64,000 bases of DNA from assembly GCA_947311845.1 (NCBI GenBank), contig CAMZMU010000062.1, positions 53,713,745-53,777,744 on the forward strand. The letters are read 5' to 3'. Position 1 is the stretch's first letter; the number at the start of each line of letters is the position of its first letter. The position numbers and the translations under genes were made by a program. Below, piece by piece: positions 25,413-37,657 of this stretch. This stretch comes from Poa pratensis (Eukaryota; Streptophyta; Magnoliopsida; Poales; Poaceae). The notes below the pieces were generated by a model. That model saw only the letters and a list, made by a program, of their open reading frames with translations. It ran no database searches and was not told where the DNA came from.

Positions 25413-25500
25413 GTAACTTTTTTTTTCTTTTTAGGTCTTGTCCTTTATGTTTGCTTCTACTTTATCAATATAAACGACAAAGCTTTTGCCTGGTTTCAAA

Positions 25501-25797
25501 ATAGAGATCTAGTATTTTCTCTCACTGTATAGCGCAACCGCAGTGCAGTGGCTAGAAACGTTGAGGCCAGAAACGTACAATCCAAAAAATTCAGGGGAGC
25601 AAGCCGCATCAGTGTGCTGTGTGCATATCTCGTAAAAAAAATCACTGTGCAGACCATGACATTTTCACCGTTGTTTTTCAGAATTCGTGCGAATCATGAG
25701 TTCGTGACTAGGAATTTTTCAGGGGAGAGTTCATGACCGGACGGATGCTAGAGAAGATTTGCTTCCGGATGGTGCCAGACATGCATTTCAGACAATG
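25501..25797. other. Unassigned spacer
   Basis: About 300 bp between the retroposon-like tail and the Harbinger element. I see no ORF, inverted repeat or known element. The phrase TTCAGGGGAG occurs twice (near 25590 and 25718), which may be chance. Confidence 0.5.
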
Positions 25798-25800
25798 TTA

Positions 25801-26611
25801 GGATGTGTTCGGTTCCAGAATTAGTAGGTTTCCTGTGTTCGGTTGGGCAGAGGAACGGAACCGAGTCGTTCCTAGGAAGGGAATATACCTGTAAGATGCG
25901 GAATGGACTCATCCGGCCGAATCGGCCGATCGCGCGGAACGCGTCGCTAACCACACGAGCTCCCGCGAGCTAATCATCTTCTCCCTCACTGGAATCGGCC
26001 GGCGAGTACTGGAGGCGGCGGGCGGCGGCCGCAGCGGTCCCGTCCTGCACGACGGCGGCACGGGAAGCAGGCGCGGCGGCTCGCGGGAGCTCGTCCGGCC
26101 GGCGCGGCGGCGGCTCGCGGAGCTCGTCTGGCCGCAGCGGTCCCGTCCTGCACGACGGCGGCACGGGAAGCAGGCGCGGCGGCGGCTCGCGGGAGCTCGT
26201 CCGGCCGGCGGGGAGCGCGGGAGCTCGCGGGGACGCGGCCCGGCGGCGGCCGGCGGGGAGCGCGGCCAGGCCCGGCGTGCGCGGCCGGCGGGGAGCTCGT
26301 CCGGCGGGAGCGCGGCCGGCGGGGAGCTCGTCCGGCGGCTATTTTTTTTAACTATTTAAGCATGATTATGGCTATTTTTAGCCCATTAATTACAATTTTT
26401 AGATGAAAGGTTAAAGTTAAACTCAAATTATTAGCATTATAAGCATGATTATGGCTATTCCGTTCCGTCCCGGTTCCTCCAACCGAACACAATATGGAAC
26501 CATTCCGTTCCTCGTTTTTTGCCGAACCGAACACGGGGTCGGAACCGTTCCATTCCCTCAGAATGGAACCATGCCATTCCGTCCCCCCCGGTTCCAGAAC
26601 CGAACACATCC
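25801..26611. mobile_element. PIF/Harbinger-type non-autonomous element (811 bp)
   Basis: The ends are inverted: GGATGTGTTCGGTTC at 25801 and its exact complement ending at 26611. The flanking TSD is TTA (25798-25800, 26612-26614), diagnostic of PIF/Harbinger (Tourist-like) elements. Sub-terminal sequences also pair over about 100 bp (around 25830-25880 against 26500-26580). No transposase is present. The middle is a GC-rich tandem block unlike the AT-rich interiors usual for Tourist elements. Confidence 0.88.
26016..26340 (+). repeat. GC-rich tandem block inside the Harbinger element
   Basis: A unit of about 103 bp containing GCAGCGGTCCCGTCCTGCAC occurs at 26031 and 26134, followed by shorter GGCGGGGAGCTCGTCCGGC-type repeats to 26340. 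Composition is nearly all G and C. No recognisable protein. Confidence 0.75.
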
Positions 26612-26770
26612 TTACAGAATGGAAGAGAAGCGCAGTCAAGCCCAATTGAGACACAAAGAACGAAATAAACCTCAATCCAAGCAGGCTTATTCGGCCTACC
26701 ACTAATGGGCTCGTATATTTTCATGGGGATTAAGTATAGTTTTTACCCTGAAATTTCACACGTTGGACAA

Positions 26771-28251
<1,481 letters not shown>

Positions 28252-28797
28252 TCAGAGCAAGCTTAGTGGGTTCCTTGTGTGGGCCGAACCGACGGTGAGA
28301 AATCACGTGGAAAGGCCGATCGCTCCAAAGGCCTAGTGGGTGTAGCGGGACGTGTGTCGCACGCAGAGCATCCCGTGCTACAAGTTTTTTTTCTCCCTTA
28401 AAAAAACAAGTTTTTTTCTTCCGTTTTCTTCATTTTTTATTTTTTCTATTGTGTTCTAATTTTACAAAATACACGTAAAGAGTTTAAAAATATTTCTCCC
28501 ACTGCACAAAGTACACGGAATACACAAAGTACACTAAACGGAGTACACTGTACACGACGACATGAAGCTCACGATATTGTATATTTTTGCAAACTAAGAG
28601 CAAAGGAACAAGTACACACAGAAGGTGGGCAGACTAGCCTAGTTATAACGCACGCCAAAATAATGGCGCATGATATATATTTGTCCAGCTACCGATGGGA
28701 TTTTATATGTTGGCCGACTCACATCTGACACCTGCCACATTTTTAACGAAAGTTGCCAGACAGTGGCATCGCGCCCACCTCCACAAATGATTGCGTC
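28252..28797. other. Spacer; probable original upstream region of the ADH-like gene
   Basis: About 550 bp with poly-T/poly-A tracts and a cluster of short GTACAC repeats at 28505-28555. No ORF or element is recognised. Because the copia element beginning at 28803 is an insertion with matching TSDs, this sequence was once adjacent to 35075 and so lay just upstream of the ADH-like coding region. Confidence 0.55.
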
Positions 28798-28802
28798 ATT
28801 AT

Positions 28803-29030
28803 TGTTAGCAATAAATTTAGCTTAGATATTAGGCTAACTAGGCAGTTAGATATTAGCTTAGATCCTAAGCAAACTTGACAGTTGCTTTTGTCCAAACGCC
28901 GCATCTCACTCTTTGAGGGGACGCGAACCTTGTAACCGACCTTTGTACGCATCCGTTGGGGACCTATAAATACCCAACTCTATCATCAATACAATTAGAG
29001 ATTCATTCACATTCTTTCGGTTCTCAAACA
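28803..29030 (+). repeat. Copia 5' LTR
   Basis: 228 bp, TGTTAGCAATAAATTTAGC to GGTTCTCAAACA. A TATA box (TATAAATA) lies at 28965-28972. It differs from the 3' LTR by several substitutions and a one-base length change, mostly around 28900-28920. Confidence 0.93.
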
Positions 29031-32000
29031 CGTTATCACGCACGCTGCTCTCCATGAGAGCGAAAGGCCACCAGAAGAAAAGAACCGGCGGTCGGAGAGA
29101 CGAGGAAAAGAGAAAAGAAGAAACGCGGCAGCAACCGGCATACCAGCCCGGCGGCCCTCGCCCTGCCGTTGCTCCTCGTCGGCGCGCGCGCATAGTCCTC
29201 CGGGCTCCGGCGACGCACGGCGCGCTCTACACGGCGAAGACCACCGGCAATGCGCCGCGTGCTCGACCTTCTCCTCAATCGGCACCGTGGCCGAGAGCCC
29301 TCTTGGCTGCGGCGGTGCACGTGGTGCCCCTTGGCCCTGACGCACTCAAACCACGGCCGGCGCAGCCCCATCAACCGGAAACAGGGGCGGCGACCAGCAG
29401 GACACCGCATCGGCGCGTCCTTGCGGCGAGCCTAGCGCCCGGTTCCCAGCCTCGAAACTGTGGCAGGTCGCAACACACGCTGCGGTCCTCGACCCCGAAG
29501 CTACTCCTCTCCTTGCGACAGCGCGTCCGCCTAAGCGCGGCGGCAGTGGCGTCCGACGGCCGGCGCACCACGCGGCTGTGACTCCGGCCAGTGCGCGACC
29601 AGGACCTCCAACGGAGGCGCAGCCCGAGTACTTCGGCGCGGCGGAGCCCATGGCCATGGCCCTCAGCCTGGTTCCTCACGGCACGGAGGACGCTACACGC
29701 AGAAATCTCGAAACAAGCATGACGCCTTTCGGCGCCTGGCCTGACGAACTGTAGCGACGCAGCGACCTCCGGCGTGGACTTTCAGTCGCAAAGTGGCGCC
29801 CTCCGGCGTACACGAACCTACAGGTGGATTTTTTTTCTCTCTGTATAAAACTATCTACAAATGAATCGATTGATTCATGTGCGCAGGGAAGACGATGGAA
29901 CCTTATCCCTTCGAGCTTTTGCATTTTAGTCCTTCATTTTTATTTTAGACACACATAAACCCCTGCATGTACAATTAAGACCACAGTCTTACTTAATTAT
30001 GCAGGATAGCCCTTGGCTTGGTTCAATTTCGTGTACCAGATTATGCAACTTGCAATTAAATCTGCACGTTCATTGTTGTAGTTGAATTCAGTCTCTTGAC
30101 CGTCTATTTAGGTCCTCTGACCAAGTATGTATGTGGTCTAATCATGCGTTTTCTGAAAATTACCGAAGGCAAAAAGCATTTGCTTACTTTTCGGAATATA
30201 TGTCATCGGACTTTCTATATGTTTAATGTTGTTGCATTGTGCAATACCCATGACATATATTTATGATACAATATCAATTGAAATTAACTTTTTCCTGCAA
30301 AATTCTCATAAGCATATGAGATAAAATTGCCAGTGAAATAGGTTCTACATCATATGGTGACGGTTTTTCTTCACCATGACTAACCAATGTAAAAAATACA
30401 TATCTATGTTTTGGCGGTGAATGTAACATTACCCATCCCTCTAGGAATGAAGTCCAAAGCATCGATAGAAATATCATTTAATGTCTCAACATTAAATGTC
30501 TACATTATGGTCATTAAGGAATCATCTTGATCATAAACATGCTCAGTCGAAGCATTTTTATTTTTATTTACTATCACGGTAAATGAATTGCATGATCATC
30601 TCATGTAGGACATGGCTGACATTTCCACAAAAGAATTCATGAACTCACATTAGATGAGAGAAAATTGGATAAATTTTCATTTTCCTCAACCTCCATCAAG
30701 CAGATATATGCTGCATAAACACAAAGTGAATATTCACACATTTATTTTGTTGGACTTCTAGTCCATTGCAGCTTATAATTCTGTTTGTCTATAGAATCAA
30801 CTCCAAGTTGATAATTTGTGATCAAAGAGCTAAAGAATAGAAAGAAATGATCTGATCCAAAACCTAGAAATCACTTTACATCCTCTTTTGATGACAATGC
30901 ATCAACATTGTCATCTCCATTTCAGGGTAAGAATATACTATTCTTCTTATTAAGAATCATCATATACACCCTACAGGTTATACGCCCTTACCTGAAATTC
31001 ATAGTACTCAAGTACTAAGAATCTCAATGGTCTTGGAAAGAACCACGAGAAATCAATGTAAAGTGTAGGTAAAAAGACAAGTAGAATCATAATGACCGGA
31101 AAAAAGTGATAAGATAACTATCAAGATTATCAAATATATTTTTGTACGAACCATTATACGTATGAATGCTTCAAGCATTTGGTTTGGTTATACCACAAAA
31201 TTCAATAATTAATGTGAGTTCAATGGGAAAAGGAAATCACTCCTTCAGAATTATATATTTCTTGTGGAATAAAATCCCCAAGATATTTTGGAGACCTTCT
31301 TTAGTCTCACAACTATCCCATGCATCAGCCTATAACCATACCACCACATGAGGTATGTTGTCCAGTATATCATGTTCCTCAGACATGATATGAATGTATG
31401 AATAAAGTTTCATACTAAACTTTGTTGCGTCCAAAATAATTTTCCGTATCTTCATAGCTTGAAGATTTGGCATGTTCGCCTTGGTCACCCTTAAATAGGG
31501 ATTTTACGGAAAGTCATTGACAATTCTGTAGGTCACACCTTAAAATTAGAAAAATTCTCATATAAAGTAGCCACTCAAATTCTTGAACACATTCAAGAAG
31601 CTATATATGGAATACTCAACCATTTTGAGACATATATTCATGGTATTTATGAACATCTAATAGATGCCCTTATGTGAGTCTCTAATCTCCATGAACCCAT
31701 GATTTTACTAAATTAATTGCTCAAATTATCAATATGAGCAGATTATTCTAGCATATGGGTTATATCACTTGAATGTTGTTTTCACGAGCATTTATGATTT
31801 TATCAAGTACCTCATGTACATGTCCAAAATGGTGTAAATAAATTCTTTATCAAAAGAATCAAATCTAATTAAATGACCACTTATACAGAATTTAATGTAC
31901 CAACATCTTGTTGGAGACATGCGGTCTTACACGCCGCAGATCTATTCTAGATCATACCAACTGCATATCATATTGCTTCCCCTTGCAGTTTGTACGTGGA

Positions 32001-32699
32001 AATCAAACAAGTATTTCCCATTTGCGATGTCGGTAATATACCGATTTCACCACCCCGGCGTACATTAACGGGCCCTCACATTAAATTTGGGATCTATGTG
32101 AGGTATTACTATTTATTATCCATCAATTATAAATATATCAAGCCCTATCAAGGGAATTGATTATAGCCCGTATGCTGATTACACTAAAATAAGGATATTT
32201 TCGGCATTAGGGGGACATTCGTACCACAAAGAATGCCGATAAATTAGAAATGTCATAGACATTCATCCTTCTATTCACGTACTTAAAATCTGAACATAAA
32301 GTTCAATATATTTGCAACACATTGCAAATCTGCCACATACATTTACTTATGACAAAGACGTCATGAAATCATATTATGCATGCATGCAATGTGCCATACA
32401 AAGTGGAAGTATCTCATACAACCACTATTCTCCCAAATGAGAGCAAAAGGGGGAGAAACATGGTCACATGATAAATGAGTTCTCATATGTATCCGCGGAA
32501 TAAGAGGAAATTATATCCTCGACTAGTAAATGTAGTTCAACCTCAAGTTGAATAACACATAACGAATGCTCATCATCCAAACCCAACATATATGTGCACA
32601 CAATTTTTAAGTGTTGGGGCATCGAAACACCTTGACTCCATTGTTATGGGAAATCACGAGGAGTTAAAAGATGTAAATATTATTTCCACAATTTTCGTT

Positions 32700-34190
32700 G
32701 ATTCAACAGAATCATATAACATAAAGACTACATTTGTCGACAAATATTTATTCTTAAATTGCTAAAACCTTTAGGGCCCTGAACCAAAATCCATGGTAGA
32801 GTGCCTCGTGCACTCATATATTGGTTCAACTAGAAGGAGGCAATTAAATAAGAATAGCACTCGCTTAACAAAATAGAGGTATTTACCACAGTAATACATT
32901 CTCCTCATAATTATCTTCCCTTTTGGAAGACAACTGACTTTTCGTTCATAACGAAAACGATGAGGTGGTGAAATGGCGAGGCTTGTAGCACAAGGGTTCA
33001 CGCAGAGACCCAACATCAATTATGATGTAACATACCCTCTTGGTATAAGTGGAATTACGTTTCGATATCAATATTATTGGCAGTACAAATAAACTATCCA
33101 TGCAGTTGATAGACACGGTGATGACATACTCATATGGATCATCCAATTCAGATATCTACAAGTCCCCCAAGGCTTAAAAATCTTAACACAAAAACAAATC
33201 GCAACATATATTGCGTAAAACATCAAAAGTCACTCCATGACTTAAAATAGTCAAAACATTGTGTGGTACAATCGACTATGAGAGTTCTTTCTTCGAAAGA
33301 ATAACTCGGATAATGATTGCATGTAGTCATTAATAAAATCCCTCACTGGATTCTACATGACCTATGTATATGTCGATGATTTTATCATCAAAGTCTTGCA
33401 TGAAAGGTGCTTGCAATCGTATCAAGACGGATATTTGGATGAACCAAATGTTACTTAAGTTCATAACTTGAGCATATTCCCGTAGGAATACATATCTATC
33501 TCAGTCTTCACATATCCATAAAAATATGGTAGGAATTAAATATGGATAAATCATATCAAAGACACATATGGTCATACTATCTCTAACAGGGATGCAAACT
33601 CATTTTGCACATAGTATAAATGATGAATTGGTATGGGACCTGTAGTTCCATATCTCAATACCATCATTTCGAACTACATCACATGTGACAATATTTTTGT
33701 TGTCAATTTTAGTTAAAGTGCTAAACCCAACTAAATGGTTGGTGTAAGTAATATCTTTTGATATCTTCAAGGCACTAAAGATCTTGATTAAATCCCTCGG
33801 GAACATCAAGAATTGACCATTGTGTGATATACATTTATTGGCTATAATTATTTGATCCCGAAAATGCCATATTAATGACTGATTTCAGTGGAAGATCTTG
33901 TTAAGAAAAGTCCTCAAAATAGACTCCAATGTCTACTATCACTAATCATTCTGAATAATCACTTTATATGAAGCATCATAAAATGTATATGGCTTCACAG
34001 AATGATATCACATTCAAACTTATGTGGTTAAGATTCAACAGAATCACCTACCATTATCTATCAAGATAATACCACTTGTATTGATCAAATGCATTATGGG
34101 TTATATAGAGAACAATGTTGCAAGAAACTAATTGAGATTTGCAAAGTTTAGGGGGAGTAAACTTCCATGTCATAAGCCATCGATGATCCT
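32700..34190 (+). pseudogene. Degenerate copia pol (RT and RNase H remnants)
   Basis: Fragments in shifting frames match copia RT. Around 32945-33055 there is a NENDEVVKW then LVAQGFTQRP block; the catalytic YVDD is at 33369-33380; an FNMDKSY block lies near 33545. Around 34090-34170 the RNase H end and a GGV-like terminus can be guessed. Stops and indels occur every few dozen codons. The part upstream (29760-32700) should be gag, protease and integrase, but I could not align any motif convincingly. Confidence 0.75.
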
Positions 34191-34199
34191 CAGATCATA

Positions 34200-34690
34200 T
34201 ATATTGTACTCTTTTTTCCCTTGATGAGTTTTTCCCTCATGGTTTCTCATAAAAGGTTTTTAATGAGACAATATAAATACAAGTGTTCAGATATGCCATT
34301 TCACTTTCTCCTTATTATTTTTCCCACTGGGTTTTAGAGGAGTTTTCAGTGACACATCATATTGCACTCCTTTTCACTTTATGAGTTTACTCTCAAGGTT
34401 ATCATATAAGTGCTAAATGAGGCAATATATTTTCATATGTCATACTTTCTATGTTTCCCACTGGGTTTTTTAAAGGAAGTATATAAGGCATATTTATTGA
34501 TCTCTAAACTCACTAATGAGATTTTTCCTATCAAGGTTTTTCTCATATGAGTTGTCAATGAGACAATAATCATTGTATGTTGTATCATTTTTCTCCTTAT
34601 TTCCCCCACAAGGTTTAAAGGAGTTTTAACAACATATCAAATACAACTCTCGTCATATTTTTCCCACAGGGTTTTTGGAGGAGAGATTCT
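34200..34690 (+). repeat. Diverged short tandem repeats before the copia 3' LTR
   Basis: About five imperfect units of 80-110 bp with TTTTCCCACTGGGTTTT-like and AATGAGACAATAT-like elements, at roughly 34200, 34315, 34400, 34480, 34590 and 34660. Similar repeats lie between pol and the 3' LTR in many grass copia elements. The function is not known. Confidence 0.7.
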
Positions 34691-34842
34691 AAAGATGAAT
34701 AATTTCAAGATGATAGAATCTACAAAGGACATTGTTTTAACAAGGACATCCTCACGGATACACAAGAACACTCTAAAGACTATGCAAGAAGATCCAAATA
34801 TTATACGAGAGATTTTCAAGGATTTGCGTTGTCCAAGGGGAG

Positions 34843-35069
34843 TGTTAGCAATAAATTTAGCTTAGATATTAGGCTAACTAGGCAGTTAGATATTAGCTTA
34901 GATCCTAAGCAAACTTGGCAGTTGCTTTTGTCCAAACGCCGCGTCCCCCCCTCCGAGGGGACGCGAACCTTGTAACCGACCTTTGTACGCATCCGTTGGG
35001 ACCTATAAATACCCAACTCTATCATCAATACAATTAGAGATTCATTCACATTCTTTCGGTTCTCAAACA
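34843..35069 (+). repeat. Copia 3' LTR, next to the ADH-like gene
   Basis: 227 bp, same ends as the 5' LTR. It stops 88 bp before the ATG at 35158, so any transcript starting in it would enter the gene in sense orientation. Confidence 0.93.
35004..35010 (+). promoter_or_regulatory. TATA box of the copia 3' LTR
   Basis: TATAAAT in the context ACCTATAAATACCC. It is about 150 bp upstream of the ADH-like start codon, so initiation about 30 bp downstream would give a short leader made of LTR plus residual 5' UTR. That use is inference. Confidence 0.6.
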
Positions 35070-35157
35070 ATTATCATCTTCCCTTCTCTCTCAGTAGCTG
35101 TCTATCTTGCGAGACACACACCGGCCGAGAGATCCCTGCCGGGAGCACGTACGATCG

Positions 35158-37483
35158 ATGGAGCAGATGCAGAATACAGCGACGAAACCCATCAGATGCA
35201 AAGGTAACTTGAGTAAACTTCCCTTGGTCTACTTCTTCCACCCCCTGCCGGCATGACTAGTTAGCTAGCTTTGTGATGCCGCGCATGGGATGGAATGGAT
35301 GCAGCGGCGGTGTGCAAGGTGGCCGGGCAGCCACTGGAGATGGAGGACGTGGAGGTGGCCCGCGCGGGCGCATGAGGTGCGCATCAGGATACTCTGCACT
35401 CGCTCTGCCACACCGACGTCACCTTCTGGCGCATGGGGGTACGTACATCGGCGAAGACACGAGTACCATTGGAACTTGGATGAGATTTCATGGATATAAT
35501 CTCTGGTTAAAATCTTTGCTAGAGACATGCCTTACCAATTTCTCTTCTTTTCTTGTAGGAGTTCCCGGCAAGGTATCCGACAATCCTGGGACCTGAAGCT
35601 GCCGGGTAAATACACCATGCATCTGTCACTATATTTCCTCAGTTCTGCAACAAACCTAGCACTAGCTTGCTCGGATTCCATTAAACGAACAATACGTAAC
35701 TTCACATCGACCCCAGTGGCTTGATGATAGCGAAAGGGCAATACTCCATAAGTCAATGAATTATTGAGAGCCTGAAACGATCAAGCAATGCCAACCCCGA
35801 GAAAAACAATGGAGATCCATGGTCTACTATAGCTAAGCTTTGTCCAATCGTGTCTTTGCTGCAGCGTGGTGGAGAGCGTGGGGGATGGGGTGGTGGAGGT
35901 GGCCGTCGGGGACACCGTGTGCCGGTGTTCTCGGCGCAGTGTGGCGACTGCGCCGACTGCGTCTCGGACCGCAGCAACATCTGCTCGGGCTCCCGTACCG
36001 CCCCGGGATGCCGCGTGACGGCACCACGCGCTTCTCGTACGCCGCCACCGGCGAGCCCATACACAACTTCCTCTCCGTGTCCAGCTTCACCGAGTACACG
36101 GTCGTGGACGTCCGCCCACGTCGTCAGGCTCGACCCCGGCGTCCCGCTGGCGATGGCCTGCCTGCTCAGCTGCGGCGTCTCCACCGGTAACTACGTACTA
36201 CTTCAGTTTCCCGTGACTCATGCTAACATTGGTGCGTGCAGGAGTTGGTGCGGCGTGGAAGGTAGCGGCGGTGGAGCCCGGGTCGAGCGTCGCCGTGTTT
36301 GGTCTAGGTGCCGTAGGGCTAGCGGTAACGACAACTCAGACTGATGATAATTCGGTGTTCTATTCTAGTAGTTGCTACCTCACATGCATGTTACTACCAA
36401 CTAACCTCGATCTGTTGACGTGATTTGATGGCGATCGAGCTGTGCAGGTAGCACAAGGGTGCAAGATGCGCGGGGCTAAGATGATCATTGGAGTTGATCT
36501 GAACCGGGAAAAGCACGAGATCGGTACGACGATCTCTTAGAGTTCGTTTGGTAGTTATCATTTTGAGCTAAAATTGTGGTATTTATTTGTGATTCCATAT
36601 CCACCCTGTTAGCTGTCATGAAATTACACGAGACATTTCATTTAAAATTCCAGCGTATTCCTATCTCTAACTCTATCATTTCACTTGCCAAACGAAACGA
36701 TGGGTGCCAAACGAGGTCAAGCACACGTTATTATTCTATAGGATTGTAATTCAGTTTCGTTAAGAAAACTCAGTCAGAATATTGAACAGCAATATTAATT
36801 GCAGGTAAGAGGATGGGGTAACCGACTTCATCAACCCGAACGATATTGAGGAGAAACCCGTGAGCGAGGTACAGTTCTGAATCAATGAACAAAATGATCA
36901 TGCGGCTTTTGGCATTTAGCTGCTAATGGTGATCGTTCTCTCTTTCTAGGTCATCAAGGCGATGACCGGCGGTGGCGCGGATTACTGCTTCGAGTGCATC
37001 GGCTCAACGACGGTCATGGCGGAAGCGTTCCAAAGTTCCCGAAAGGTAGGGACGGCTCATGTGATTCACGCCTGGACATTGTACTACATATTGCAAGCAC
37101 TAATTAATATTCTGAGCAGCGACACAGGTAGGTGACAAATAGACTGACCAACGGTTTAATTTTGCAGGGCTGGGGGAAGACAATCGTGCTGGGCGTCTCC
37201 AGTGGCGTTGCTGCCATCAGCATACCTTCGCAGGACATCCTCATGGGGAGATCGATCGCCGGCTCGCTCTTCGGCGGCCTGAAGCCCAAGACCGACATCC
37301 CCGTCCTCGCGCAGAAGTATCTCGACAAGGAGCTGGAGCTGGAGGAGTTCGTGACGCACGAGATGGGTTTTCGACGAGATCAACACCGCGTTCGAGCTGC
37401 TCACCCAGGGCAAGTGCCTCAGGTGCATCATCTGGATGGACGCGGCCGAGGAGAAGGACATGAAGCTCAAGGGAAATGGCTGA
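35158..37483 (+). pseudogene. Zinc-type alcohol dehydrogenase-like gene, 9 exons, frameshifted
   Basis: Exons, all with GT-AG introns: 35158-35203, 35305-35438, 35559-35605, 35865-36186, 36242-36324, 36448-36523, 36805-36868, 36950-37045, 37168-37483 (TGA). Total 1184 bp, about 394 codons, fits plant medium-chain ADH-like proteins. Visible family marks: the structural-zinc block CGDCADCVSDRSNIC in exon 4, the NAD-binding FGLGAVGLA in exon 5, and GVSSGVAAISIPSQDILMG near the start of exon 9. Such enzymes interconvert alcohols and aldehydes with NAD in the cytosol. Frame breaks: exon 2 (two, near 35365 and 35392), exon 4 (near 35915, 35990 and 36112), exon 7 (ATGGGGTAA at 36813) and exon 9 (near 37370). 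The expected catalytic-zinc histidine of GHEA is proline in exon 3 (GPEAAG). I call it a pseudogene; many breaks are single-base changes in short runs, so sequence error is possible for some. Confidence 0.85.
36540..36718. mobile_element. Possible MITE in intron 6 of the ADH-like gene
   Basis: Imperfect inverted ends: GAGTTCGTTTGGTA at 36540 and the complement of GACCTCGTTTGGCA ending near 36718, with an additional CCAAACGAA at about 36689. The terminal GTTTGG type is common in Tourist/hAT MITEs. No clear TSD was found, so the call is tentative. Confidence 0.4.
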
Positions 37484-37531
37484 GCGCGTCAGGCATGCAT
37501 GATTGGTATCATCGCTGTCATAAATTTTGTA

Positions 37532-37655
37532 CTCGCTCCGTTCACAAAAGGATATCTCAACATATCTCAAATTTGCATGCATGTAGACATGATTTAGTGT
37601 GTACATACATACATATTTGAGATAGGTTGAGACATCCTTTTGTAAACGGATCGAG
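37532..37655. mobile_element. Stowaway (Tc1/mariner) MITE
   Basis: 124 bp flanked by TA dinucleotides (37530-37531 and 37656-37657). The inverted ends start CTCGCTCCGTTCACAAAAGG and, from the right, CTCGATCCGTTTACAAAAGG. The two halves can fold into a long hairpin. It lies 48 bp after the ADH-like stop codon, in the presumed 3' UTR or terminator region. Confidence 0.93.
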
Positions 37656-37657
37656 TA

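Larger units (their letters stand above)
22008..25500 (+). mobile_element. GC-rich retroposon-like sequence with minisatellites
   Basis: Once the MITE (22089-22255) and solo LTR (23049-24639) are removed, one continuous very GC-rich sequence remains. It runs from about 22008 to an AT-rich tail at 25425-25500 with TTTATCAATATAAACGAC followed by a run ending in AAAA. That tail resembles the 3' ends of plant LINEs. The body shows direct repeats but no RT, endonuclease or zinc-knuckle motif. Long open frames on both strands are what high GC content produces by chance. I read it as a decayed or non-autonomous non-LTR retroposon. A captured, non-coding gene remnant is the alternative. Confidence 0.4.
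28803..35069 (+). mobile_element. Ty1/copia retrotransposon, complete ends but decayed interior
   Basis: Two near-identical short LTRs (28803-29030, 34843-35069) flank a 5.8-kb interior. The 5-bp TSD ATTAT is perfect (28798-28802, 35070-35074). A purine tract CCAAGGGGAG precedes the 3' LTR, giving plus orientation. The sequence after the 5' LTR (CGTTATCACGCACG) occupies the primer-site position, but I cannot assign the tRNA. The 29040-29760 stretch is GC-rich; the rest is AT-rich with pol remnants. No frame stays open, so it cannot move by itself. Confidence 0.93.

Noticed and set aside
35158..37483. An intact, functional alcohol dehydrogenase gene
   Set aside because: Splice sites are good, but several exons need frame corrections and a zinc-ligand position is proline.
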